Source: Ruminococcus sp. CAG:563 (GTDB lineage: Bacteria > Bacillota > Clostridia > Oscillospirales > Acutalibacteraceae). Taken from it: DNA of 63,321 bases. Numbering within the stretch: the stretch's first letter is position 1; the number at the start of each line of letters is the position of its first letter. The stretch covers positions 30,822-94,142 of the forward strand of contig FR882086.1 in assembly GCA_000434915.1 (NCBI GenBank). Reading direction: 5' to 3'. The notes beneath the pieces are model-generated. The model was not told the DNA's origin, did not search any database, and saw only the letters and a program-made list of their open reading frames with translations. A program made the translations under genes and the position numbers. Of the stretch, positions 19,101 through 26,063 are shown piece after piece.

Positions 19101-20278
19101 GAAGACGCTCTGCCGCTTACGGCACTTGACCAATAGCACTCACTGAGCATATGTGCAGTTGCACCTGTTCCGACAAGTCCATTGCCGGAAGCACTGCACT
19201 TGAGTGCAACAAGAACGTAGTTATTTACAAATTTTGCATTTTTTTCGGCACGACCTGCAAGTCCGCCAACAAAATTATCTGCCTTACCGCCGGTAACATT
19301 GCCCGAGGCAAAGCTGTTGGAAATACTGCCTGAGTTGGTTCCGGCAATTCCGCCGTAAACTGTTTTACCTGAAAGTGATGAATCAATAAATTCTCCGACA
19401 TTGATTGCCGAAACTCCCGTAATCTTGCCGCTATTCAAGCCCGCAACTGCACCAACAGTTCCGTTTGCGGCAATTGTATGCGATGCAGCTGAAGCTCCGC
19501 TCACATTTGACTGAGTTCCCGTTACGTTAGTCCCGGAAATTGTACCGGCATTTACAGCTGCAGCTAAACCTGCATTTGCAACATTTTTAAGCGAAAGAAC
19601 GGAATTCTTAATCTCACAATTCAAAATTGTACCGTCATTCTCAGCGGCAAGAATTGCACAGTTCTTTGCATCGGTATCAGCATTGATCGCACAGTTTTCA
19701 ACAACAAGATTCTTGATTGTTGATTTTTCGTTTAAATAACCGAAAATCGCAAAATTCTCACCCTTACCGAAAGTAACGCTAAGTCCCTTTAATTTGTATC
19801 CGTTACCATCAAGAGTGAAAAATACATTTTTAGATGCGGTGCTGAGGTTTCTGCTTACAGAAACAAGCGCACCTGCATATACTGAATTTGATGTAAAATC
19901 ATCTGCTTTTACACTTGAAAGATCAATATCATTCGTAAGCACAAAGTTTTTGTTTGCACTTGTTGTGAGATTGATTTTATCCTGCATCGCAATGAACTCG
20001 GCAGCGTCGGAAATCCTGTAAGGATCGGAAACCGAGCCGCTTCCTTTGTTTTCCGTTACAAGTTCACCGCCCTCGGTTGTAACCGTGGTTGATGAAATTG
20101 CACCGCCCTCCTGCGATACGGTTGTGGAGGAGTTGACCGTGGAGGCAGAGACTGCAGTTGTAGAACCGGACGTGCTTACCTCGTTGACAGCCAACGATGA
20201 TGCTATTCCGGTTGAGGACAGTAACACTGCCACACTGAGCAACGTTACCGCAACCCTTTCTAATCTCCTTTTAATCAT
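13118..20278 (-). CDS. Giant secreted GLUG/beta-helix-like adhesin (2386 residues)
   Basis: An exported protein with a signal peptide (about 1-32). It is built of five large modules, each opened by a G-x-G-T-x-x-D-P-Y-type line at about residues 83, 499, 834, 1439 and 1902 and followed by a DGNGH or similar turn and many short repeats such as GGLVGE, AGVVGLAEG and GGIAGTNSG. These are GLUG-like repeats that in known proteins form right-handed parallel beta-helices. The last 250 residues are different and end without LPXTG or a membrane anchor. The ATG at 20278 follows GGAGG; an ATG at 20305 also has a GGAG site and would add nine residues. Likely an adhesin or the bulk of the surface structure. 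Confidence 0.82.
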   Translation of the reverse strand: MIKRRLERVAVTLLSVAVLLSSTGIASSLAVNEVSTSGSTTAVSASTVNSSTTVSQEGGAISSTTVTTEGGELVTENKGSGSVSDPYRISDAAEFIAMQDKINLTTSANKNFVLTNDIDLSSVKADDFTSNSVYAGALVSVSRNLSTASKNVFFTLDGNGYKLKGLSVTFGKGENFAIFGYLNEKSTIKNLVVENCAINADTDAKNCAILAAENDGTILNCEIKNSVLSLKNVANAGLAAAVNAGTISGTNVTGTQSNVSGASAASHTIAANGTVGAVAGLNSGKITGVSAINVGEFIDSSLSGKTVYGGIAGTNSGSISNSFASGNVTGGKADNFVGGLAGRAEKNAKFVNNYVLVALKCSASGNGLVGTGATAHMLSECYWSSAVSGRASSVTNYGTDINDIDTLRFKTVKVGETVSVSKSTLSASWGKASFSIGDSFKAVGSGITVSGSSIKGVTANKVSWFNYKAEISLPSTIGTGSLKISQSFDLPVLVVSSGTSGNGTASDPLVVGNSAEFHMLKYAHGIYAKLNKDISVNVSAFSFNGSFDGNGHNVIISAPIFSEVCGSVKNVEFISKTDISSAVLGNAMKVKLSNVAVTISNGAVFNASGINSGVMFNTVVGSSTLDNCRVKADVKITGDVTSFGSLVGSVIGNGTKITNSGAASNISASKKAANAAIVIGSVGGSDVVIENCYVSGKNDAGKYSFIANIAAKDTKISNIYMSKGTQTPVDFAKADRTQFSEWSFDDGEVAFFTGNGGKFGITIPSVKALRGSSASDYSVTTDNSLLSAAVKAEDGEIILNVSRVAGVVTVKGCAVTVTNKSTGLFTTVKISNGLEKDSTGNYIVSGAYDLAYVSENISELNKASFVVDSDIDMSELSAFSPIGGTLVPFSGKFNGNGHTISNIKINGTSKSGLFASLYNAEISNLTISSAQINAKGLYSAILAGQITGNTKLSGITITDSKVISDGLYSGIVAGSINSGSIDVSDISIDNCSVISKANYVGTFAGYASCDGQVTNVNIADTTVNGAEYVAGVVGLAEGKLAVKSVTADGMKIKGVSEVSGVAAGKGEVSVANVKVVSSEVATIADSSAFVAGGIASSFGSSISDVELRNTVVKAGVASAVVGKAIPDAKLSIKSANLYGVKIQSKNANTVAAGILAVHNAGGAVVINDCYIDSESTITSTAVASGIVGDVTGDESALVAENTKTFAKIELLSSADAVAAAGAVAKLSAVSLNNVQLKNIKALGSIIGNAAVGGMIGVVKGIGSFNGMMPVISDSVCAAQVKTESTNKNAGVVIGSVENSKSINTDNIDSMMSGIIVSTYFGNVPAFGISTEIKSTNIVDMDKPNGSAIKPSVDTISTIGETEITLSNLPKVKGYAFDGNAGWSSEADERISVVSSTENTLVLDVNHMADISVVAYYVSASDSDVRIPVHFAIKSDVRTPLKGDGTIKSPYLISNAYDLETVAYYDSYGKYFALASDISFSTKDFEFGGGFYNVGNGVVTIGSAESGFKGNFTGLYNGKVHSITGLKLSGNVLGGLFGATDGAVISDIIINNADVIGLNYAGVVIGNAKDTVIKNVTVNSSSAVSSEFGSVAGIIAGKAENLTAENITINNSKVSTTLTATSATVEIAGGIAGIFSGTLGSVQMSDVTVKSGTVAGGVVGSAENAQLDGVVFNGTVSAETAGGMIGNLNNPLGTSVKDCFVSGSVKGEKLGAGVIAEIGRNPEFIAKTDKTLIKNTVVAAKAEAENSAAVIAKADKDTFSDSDKASSKILSEVYYSSYQNESVFGTQELNSYQKSGFTAVDLSSMSCTLGGTEKSFITLNGENTVLGDADIKLSAGNGTYKSFELSGHKFELVSVKSDPNGALAYDQATSAVSAVGSVEGAKLVFVYSNGLETAIPVAYSSLLAGSGTKSDPYRVGTADEFAIMMQNGDRDDVYYVVTNDIDLSTVKSAESFAGILDGTNHVVYDFSGESLFAGVSGEIKNLGFVGFDIDSDSATSIGAVAGELNGATVENCVVVADVNAKGTVQDAGIIAGRAINGTEIKDCITSGRVSGSSLLAAGGLVGDTNNAKISGTVSTAYVSSGGYAGGLVGEADYTSVSNSVFANMVNSTALKAGNIVGRFGTSSLAENVFFDGRTARNNLAAAEGGSDSMKESTTKALADAAIIGFVTTNSGYAVPASLKSSESSAKFATAVEFAALAVKYMSGSNAGTAMSYTDIKIPAEVNSNALSVDKSKGLVITLMKNKDYASTDNLIARYAYPMSDKFTTISYSINDKTGKLTDKLVGVMLKTKLNDSSNSFSFFTTIGSEIRTINGIGVTEGGIYVDLSLPNGYGYSVRAVDSDGKTLKVTDEMSEGKFIATDNSDNVDIVIEINESKPEWGIRAIWSVIGK

Positions 20279-20355
20279 AGTAAAACCTCCACTGCTTTCA
20301 GCCATGCTTACTCCACGATTGTCACATGGCGAATCAACATGTATCGTTGTTAGGC

Positions 20356-20721
20356 TCAGCCGTTTTTAGCTGCTTTATCTGCCTTAAGCTTTTCTTCCTT
20401 GGCTCTTGCACGTTCTCTTGCAAGTCGCTCCTGCTCCTTGGCTTTTGCCCTTGCCTTTTCGCGTGCAATTCGCTCTTTTTCTTTAGCTTTTTCCTTGGCG
20501 GCACGCTCCTGCTCTCTAATTCTTTCACGAGCAAGGCGTTCTTTTTCTTTTGCCTTTTCCTTGGCAACACGCTGCTTCTCCGCCTCGGCAGCTCTCATTT
20601 TTGCAATACGCTCTTTCTCTTTAGCTTTTGCTTTTTCTTTGGCCGCTCTTTCCTTTTCTCTCGCCTTTTCTTTGGCTATGCGTTCTTTTTCAGCCTGTGC
20701 GGCTTTTGCGGCAGCTGCTTT
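20356..20721 (-). pseudogene. Out-of-frame coiled-coil tail of the DUF2357-like protein
   Basis: This stretch continues the K/E/A/R-rich repeat of the gene upstream for about 120 residues (AKAAQAEKERIAKEKA and similar) but in another frame, down to a TGA at 20356. No good start codon with a ribosome binding site precedes it. The break lies at about 20722, where one repeat unit is shorter than its neighbours by a number of bases not divisible by three (about 16). Either the natural protein is truncated, or the repeat was collapsed in assembly and the gene really spans 20356-22460. Confidence 0.6.
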
Positions 20722-22460
20722 CTAGCAATACGATCCTTTTCGGCCTGTGCTGCTTTCGCTGCGGCCTCTTTCTGCTTAGCCTTTTCTTTAGCTATGCGCT
20801 CTTTTTCAGCCTGTGCGGCTTTTGCGGCAGCTGCTTTCTGCTTTGCCTTTTCCTTGGCAAGACGTTCTTTCTCTGCCTGAGCTGCTCGAGCCTTTGCAAT
20901 AGCCTCTTTTTCTCTTTGTTTTGCTGCCGCAGCTTTCTCTTTAGCTTTCTGAGCGGCTATCTCCTTAGCCTTACGCTCTTTCTCTTTTGCTTTAGCCTTA
21001 GCAGCCTTTTCCTTTTCTATCTTTGCAAGTTTTGCGGCCTTTTCTCTTGCTATGCGCATTTCTTCACGCTGCTTTTCTTTCGCAAGGCGTGCTTCTTCTT
21101 GTGCCTTTAGCTTTGCCGCTCTCTCTTTTTCTTTTCTTGCCTTTTCCTTTGCGAGAGCCTTCTCCTTTGCAATGCGAGCTTTCTCTCGTTCTTTCTCTCT
21201 CTTGATCCTTTGTCTCTCTTTTTCTTTTTCTTTTCTGATTCTTTCTTTTTCCCTTGCTATGCGGCGACGCTCCATTTCTTTCTCATGGGCAATCTTCGCC
21301 TTAATTTTATCCTCAATAGCTTTCTTGCGTGCGTTCTCTGCATCAAGGGCACGCTGAATAGCTTCCTGAATTTTCTTTTCGCCCTCAATCTTTTTACGAC
21401 TGACACGCTTAACTTCATCGACAAAGACACGTTGGATTTCAACTTCCTCCATATCATAGTCCATAACAAGCTCTTCGGCCAATCTCTTGAGGAGTTTCGG
21501 CTTGAGCTTACGCTTCTTCTGCTTGCCTACGGCGTCCTCCGAAAGAGTGTTTGCCTTAAGCAGCATATAGTTCATTGCGGTCATGCGGTTAAGCTCATTC
21601 ATATACTCCGCACTGACCATATCATTTGATTCTTTAACCGTTATCTCATAGCCCAACTCATTGTATGACTGAATAAACTGCCATAACTTAAGACAAGCTC
21701 TGAAATTCGGATTTTTCTGAATTGCATTTGTTCTCATGATGGGCGGTCTGACCGGAACGCAGTTTCTAAGCTCCTTCATGAAAGACGAATTTGCATATTC
21801 ATTAATAATTCTTTTGACTCTTTCAATTCTCTGAAAAGCCGTTGCATTTTCACCCTCGGGACCTACCTCACCGTCAATATCGCTGCCGGCTGACTGTGCC
21901 GAAACTTCGAGCTTATATTGGATTTTTTCACGGCCTCTTGTGAAGTCACTCTCCATTTTAAGAGAGGCCATGTTATCGTCATCGGAAATATTGAAAAGAA
22001 CATTATATCTAACATCAATAAATCTGACAAGGTTCTGCATAAGAGTGAAAACAAATCTGTTTTCATAAACCTCATAGCTTTCCTCACGGAAAACGTTAAG
22101 AATCTGATTTGGAGTAACGTCGTCACCCTCAACCTTTGCAATCATGTTTGTGTGCTGAGCAAGGTGGCGAATTGATTCGTTAGTAATCTTTCTTGCACGT
22201 TCAATAGGAACAATTTCTTCTTCCTGAACGATGAACTTTCTCGGAACACGAATGATATTGTCAAGGGGAATGATACACGCTTCGATTTCCTCAACCCACT
22301 TGAGGTCAATCTTCTTATCAAAATATCTGTTGAACAAGGAATAGCTGTTCGTACCGCTATTGATAGCAGTATCCATTTCATCATAGAACTCGTTATCGGT
22401 TGTTGCCGATGCAAGATAATCCTTGTATTCAAGATATAATTCAAGATACGATTTGTTCAT
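20676..22460 (-). CDS. DUF2357-like protein with long charged coiled coil
   Basis: As read, 594 residues. The globular part (about 1-330) contains RKITNESIRHLAQHTN and YEVYENRFVFTLMQNLV, which resemble DUF2357 proteins (the N-terminal partner domain of McrC-like proteins). No PD-(D/E)XK nuclease motif follows. Instead, residues about 345-594 are Lys/Glu/Ala/Arg repeats (RIAKEKAKQK and the like), a probable very long helix. The last 13 residues are out of register with the repeat, showing a frameshift near 20722. It follows the McrB-like gene by 44 bases; the two likely work together. No signal or membrane segment is seen, so it is cytoplasmic. Confidence 0.65.
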   Translation of the reverse strand: MNKSYLELYLEYKDYLASATTDNEFYDEMDTAINSGTNSYSLFNRYFDKKIDLKWVEEIEACIIPLDNIIRVPRKFIVQEEEIVPIERARKITNESIRHLAQHTNMIAKVEGDDVTPNQILNVFREESYEVYENRFVFTLMQNLVRFIDVRYNVLFNISDDDNMASLKMESDFTRGREKIQYKLEVSAQSAGSDIDGEVGPEGENATAFQRIERVKRIINEYANSSFMKELRNCVPVRPPIMRTNAIQKNPNFRACLKLWQFIQSYNELGYEITVKESNDMVSAEYMNELNRMTAMNYMLLKANTLSEDAVGKQKKRKLKPKLLKRLAEELVMDYDMEEVEIQRVFVDEVKRVSRKKIEGEKKIQEAIQRALDAENARKKAIEDKIKAKIAHEKEMERRRIAREKERIRKEKEKERQRIKREKEREKARIAKEKALAKEKARKEKERAAKLKAQEEARLAKEKQREEMRIAREKAAKLAKIEKEKAAKAKAKEKERKAKEIAAQKAKEKAAAAKQREKEAIAKARAAQAEKERLAKEKAKQKAAAAKAAQAEKERIAKEKAKQKEAAAKAAQAEKDRIARKQLPQKPHRLKKNA

Positions 22461-22504
22461 TCAGTATGTCCCCTTTGACAATAGTTATAATAACGGTTTC
22501 GGGA

Positions 22505-24052
22505 TTACATAAGTCTCTTAAGAAGCTGGAGATACTCTTTGCACTCGTTCATGTTTGCCTTGCCGAAGTGCTTATTAAGATATGTAACAAGTCCGTCAAT
22601 TTCATCACGGATAAATGAAAGGTTCAAGCTTTCAAACTTACGGAAAACCTTCTTGGCAAGAACAAAGTCGATACCGTCGATTTCCGTTCCGCCGCAGCCG
22701 ACATATGCAGGAACAAATTCCTTAAGCTGCTTAACAATACGGTTACCGAAAGCAAGACGGAAATGTTCGATAACATAGTCATCAAGTTCTTCAATCTTCT
22801 TGAGGTTTTCGTCGGATACTTTATACTTTGTCTGACACTCAAGGAACATGCCCTCAAGGTGCTTATAGCTAAGGTTAAGCTCCTCGGTATACGGTGCCTC
22901 AAAGAATTTACCCTTACTGTTAAGGTCAATCGGAATAGCACGGTCATAAACCTTATCCGAAACAGCAAATGTTGAGTCATCGTTATTGATTGTACCGATA
23001 TACCACATGTTTTCCGGAAGCTTGAGCTTACCGTCGATAATGTGCTTCGGGTCTGTGGGCCAAACGCTCGGAACAAGTGAAACGACCCACTCGTCTCTTG
23101 ACGGCATTTCGAGGATTGAAAGAAGCTCGGCGAAGTAATACTCAACACGAGCGATATTCATTTCGTCAAGAACTGTAATAAAGATTTCTTCTTTAAAAGT
23201 GGCCTCATACATTTTTTTGAGAACTTCCGTCTCGTTAAAACGCTTTGTAAATTCGTTAAAGTAACCGAAAATCTCGGTACGGTCACGCCATGACGGCTGA
23301 ACCGAAGCGATTGTAACAGGGTTCTTGAGGAACTTACCCCATGCATAAGCAAGTGAAGTTTTACCTGTACCTGAAATACCCTGGAGAATTATAAGTCTTG
23401 TTGATGCAAATGCCGAAAGGAACAATCTGATAATTTTGATCTCATAGAAAAGACCAAGACGTGAACATGCAAAATTACGGAATCTCTCGCAGATTTCGGG
23501 AAGCGTAATTTCGTTATCAAAATCGGGAGCAACATAGTGTTCAATCTCAAGGTCAACCTGAGTACACTTGTAGAAACGGCTGTAGTCATCGGCCGTTTTA
23601 TCGACCTCGCCGTCTTTCTTCTCTCCCTCTGCCGTCTCGCCGTTTTCATCATACGGGCTTTCGCCGGGATTGAGACCGAGCTGTGAAACCTTCATTGCAA
23701 GAATTCTTTCTTTCTCGTTGTTCAGCTTAATAACCTCTCTGTTAAGATTACCGACTTCCATAAGAAGCTCTTCCTGGTCAACAAGAGTTTTTCTTACTCT
23801 GACGTACTTTTTAACAAGTACAACTACGAGAATTACAATGGCCGCAAGAACCGCCACCGTTGCAATAACGGCGACAATAGCAAGGAGCCAGTCAACAATA
23901 GTGAACTTACCTGCCCACTCTTTAAAAATCTTAATATACTGCGGAATATTAAAAATATTTGCAATACCTAAGCCGATGCCCTTAAAAATACCCCAGACAC
24001 CTTTTACGAAAAACTGATTTAAAAATTCTGCAAGGAACTTTGTGATTGTCAT
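22505..24052 (-). CDS. Membrane-anchored McrB-like AAA+ NTPase
   Basis: A 515-residue protein. The first 50 residues are amphipathic, a long membrane segment follows (about 52-78), then a coiled linker (about 80-115) and an acidic stretch. The C-terminal AAA+ module has Walker A GISGTGKTS (225-233), Walker B ITVLDEMN with D296/E297, and INNDD (about 353), matching the NxxD signature of the McrB GTPase branch. Unlike defence McrB it has no DNA-reading domain and is tied to the membrane. The ATG at 24052 has a GAGGGTGA site. It lies between a signal peptidase and the DUF2357-like gene, suggesting an energy source for export or assembly of the surface proteins. Confidence 0.82.
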   Translation of the reverse strand: MTITKFLAEFLNQFFVKGVWGIFKGIGLGIANIFNIPQYIKIFKEWAGKFTIVDWLLAIVAVIATVAVLAAIVILVVVLVKKYVRVRKTLVDQEELLMEVGNLNREVIKLNNEKERILAMKVSQLGLNPGESPYDENGETAEGEKKDGEVDKTADDYSRFYKCTQVDLEIEHYVAPDFDNEITLPEICERFRNFACSRLGLFYEIKIIRLFLSAFASTRLIILQGISGTGKTSLAYAWGKFLKNPVTIASVQPSWRDRTEIFGYFNEFTKRFNETEVLKKMYEATFKEEIFITVLDEMNIARVEYYFAELLSILEMPSRDEWVVSLVPSVWPTDPKHIIDGKLKLPENMWYIGTINNDDSTFAVSDKVYDRAIPIDLNSKGKFFEAPYTEELNLSYKHLEGMFLECQTKYKVSDENLKKIEELDDYVIEHFRLAFGNRIVKQLKEFVPAYVGCGGTEIDGIDFVLAKKVFRKFESLNLSFIRDEIDGLVTYLNKHFGKANMNECKEYLQLLKRLM

Positions 24053-24101
24053 TTCGGTCACCCTCTGTTATTTAAAGTTTTATATTGTTAAGAGTTGAAT
24101 G

Positions 24102-24824
24102 TTATTTATCTTCTTTATCTTGGGAGTTTTCTTTGTTTTGCTGAGCAAGATACTCTTCAATTACACGTTGCTTAGATTCTTCATCAAGGCTTTCCGCCTT
24201 TGCCGTCATAAACATTGAAATAAGCTTATATATCTGCCAGATAAAGAACAGTGCCAGAGGAATAATAATACATATCATAAATCCCGTTCTGCTTTGGAGG
24301 AAGCTGAGCGCCGAACCGAAGTTGGAAATCTTCATTCCCGTAAGCTTCTTACCATTTTCATCAATTCCGGAATTAACCTGCTTAGCAATAACTTCATCCG
24401 GAAGAACGTTAACCGTATCTTCCATTCCTACAGCATCACCGGCGGTTACAAAGGCGTAAACAGAACCGTCGCCGGCCTTAATAATATCGGTAATTCTATG
24501 CGTATTATAGCCTCTGATTTTCTTGCCGGCCGTTTCACCCTCAATAACCGTTGTATATGTTATAACATCACCTTTTTTGAGAGTTTCGGGGTCCTTAACC
24601 TCCTTAGAGATTATAAGATCGCCGGTTCCGAATCCCGACGGTTCGCCGGAGTCCATTGAGTCAGATTGTACGGCAAACGGAGTATATCCGAGAACGTTAC
24701 CGATTCCCATGTCCGAATTTTTTGAGGTAAAGGTCATAACCGTTATTATAATTGCGATTATAATTATAATAATCAGCAATATATCGGAAATAACACCCCA
24801 AATGCTTTTCCCTTTTTCATTCAT
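24102..24824 (-). CDS. ER/SipW-type signal peptidase I (larger form)
   Basis: A 240-residue protease with an unusually Ile-rich N-terminal membrane segment (about 14-32), Ser56 in QSDSMDSG, His109 in YNTHRI and Asp130 in TAGDAVGMED, a second membrane segment (about 183-205) and a charged C-terminal tail. The region around the Ser is longer than in the other three (GEPSGFGTGD). It sits between the probable major subunit and the McrB-like gene, so it is the likely peptidase for the subunit at 24998-25915. Confidence 0.88.
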   Translation of the reverse strand: MNEKGKSIWGVISDILLIIIIIIAIIITVMTFTSKNSDMGIGNVLGYTPFAVQSDSMDSGEPSGFGTGDLIISKEVKDPETLKKGDVITYTTVIEGETAGKKIRGYNTHRITDIIKAGDGSVYAFVTAGDAVGMEDTVNVLPDEVIAKQVNSGIDENGKKLTGMKISNFGSALSFLQSRTGFMICIIIPLALFFIWQIYKLISMFMTAKAESLDEESKQRVIEEYLAQQNKENSQDKEDK

Positions 24825-24916
24825 TTAAAACATTCACTCCTGTAATTTTTTACCTAAAAAGGTCATTTGCCAACACAAAACTGTGTAGACAAATCGCCCT
24901 TTTAGCTCCGGGTCAC

Positions 24917-24940
24917 GGGTGACGCCCGAAGGCGTCACCC
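24917..24940 (-). repeat. Strong hairpin with UUCG loop after the major-subunit gene
   Basis: A perfect 10-bp GC-rich stem (GGGTGACGCC with its complement) and, on the minus strand, a TTCG loop, in the 173-base gap between the subunit gene and the signal peptidase gene. There is no T-run, so it is not an ordinary terminator; it could protect the 3' end of a processed subunit mRNA or be a small interspersed palindrome. Confidence 0.7.
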
Positions 24941-24997
24941 TCCCAAAGTGACGGGTTAATTTCGGATCATTGATCCGGAAGTTTTGAAATAAATAAA

Positions 24998-25915
24998 TTA
25001 GTCTATTTCAAGAACAAGGTTGAAGTTGATTGTTGCACCTGCAACATCGTTAGCGCAGTCAACATCGTTGCCTTCCATCCACATGTATACTCTCATACGA
25101 GTAATGCCGGCACTAACGTCAATTTTTGCAGCTGAAGCTGCTGTTGCAATTGTTGTAGCGTATATACCGGTGAAGTTGGTGTTAGAAACGATATTGTTGT
25201 ATGTTCCGTCTGTAATCATACCGCTTCTCTCTGATGTAAGAGGCTTTGTTGTCATAACGCCGCTTGCGCCAAGAGCTGTAGCAGCTGTTGTATGCTCACT
25301 TGCATTAAGCTCATACATTACCTTGTTTGCAGAAGCATTTGCGGGAAGAACACTGCCGATAGCTGCAGCGTCAGCTTTCTCAGCTACTGTACCGCATCTA
25401 ACGAGAGCGATACGCATTGCCGTCGGAAGCTCCGGGTTTGCATCGCAGGTAACAGTTGATGAACCGAACTTAACGGTTGTTGCTGACTTAACCTTTATGA
25501 AAAGGTCAAATGCCACATAACCGCTTCCAACATCAGATGTTACTTTGCGGCAGTCCATTGTTCCGGCATCATTGATGGAACCATCATAGAATGCAGGAAG
25601 AGCACCATTGGTAGTAAGCGAAGATGAAGACGGCTTAACTGTCTCAGGAATATTGTTTTTGTTTCCTTCGTATGCAGTGAAACGTGTTGAAGATGCGCCC
25701 TTAATGTCATCAACTGTGAGCTTTGTTGTAAAAGCAGATGTATTAGCAGAAATCTGAATACCTTCAGGTGATGTGACGTTCAATTCCATGGACTCGACTT
25801 CAACTCTTTTTGCCATTGAGAACCATGCATATGTAGCTGACGTAAGAACGATAGCAGATACGATAAGCATTGCGATGGCAGAAATGAATGCGCGCTTTTT
25901 GAATGTCTTTTTCAT
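24998..25915 (-). CDS. Probable major SipW-dependent-type fibre subunit (AWF signal)
   Basis: A 305-residue exported protein: MKKTFKKRAF start, hydrophobic core and SATYAWFSMAKRVEVE near residue 32. The mature part is Thr/Ala/Ser-rich and beta-prone, like TasA/camelysin-type subunits. Its end (MWMEGNDVDCANDV, about residue 280) is nearly the same as in the hexapeptide-repeat protein upstream. It has the strongest ribosome binding site in the cluster (ATGGAGGTAAAG) and larger gaps on both sides with hairpins, which fits high expression. Calling it the major subunit is inference. Confidence 0.78.
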   Translation of the reverse strand: MKKTFKKRAFISAIAMLIVSAIVLTSATYAWFSMAKRVEVESMELNVTSPEGIQISANTSAFTTKLTVDDIKGASSTRFTAYEGNKNNIPETVKPSSSSLTTNGALPAFYDGSINDAGTMDCRKVTSDVGSGYVAFDLFIKVKSATTVKFGSSTVTCDANPELPTAMRIALVRCGTVAEKADAAAIGSVLPANASANKVMYELNASEHTTAATALGASGVMTTKPLTSERSGMITDGTYNNIVSNTNFTGIYATTIATAASAAKIDVSAGITRMRVYMWMEGNDVDCANDVAGATINFNLVLEID

Positions 25916-25943
25916 TATCTTTACCTCCATAAAGATTTCATGC

Positions 25944-25970
25944 TTTGGCGACCGTTAACGCGCCGCCAAA
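25944..25970 (-). repeat. Hairpin in the 5' leader of the major-subunit gene
   Basis: A TTTGGCG/CGCCAAA stem, 29 bases upstream of the ATG at 25915 and just before its ribosome binding site. Not a terminator (no T-run). Together with the hairpin at 24917 it brackets the subunit gene. Confidence 0.55.
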
Positions 25971-26063
25971 CGCACAATTTTATCCGAATTGCCTTTGACG
26001 TTTTGGTGGAACATTATTTTCAATAAAGCTGACTTGATAGGAATAAACTTCCCGTCACCAAGT

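Noticed and set aside
20399..21357. Long plus-strand frames rich in Leu, Ser, Phe and Cys opposite the DUF2357-like gene
   Set aside because: They are mirror images of the K/E/A repeat codons on the minus strand, without starts or ribosome binding sites of their own.
22505..24052. McrB-like gene as part of a classical McrBC restriction system
   Set aside because: No McrC nuclease, no DNA-binding N-terminal domain, a membrane segment is present, and all neighbours are export or surface genes.
24917..24940. Intrinsic terminator after the major-subunit gene
   Set aside because: The stem is perfect but no T-run follows on either strand.
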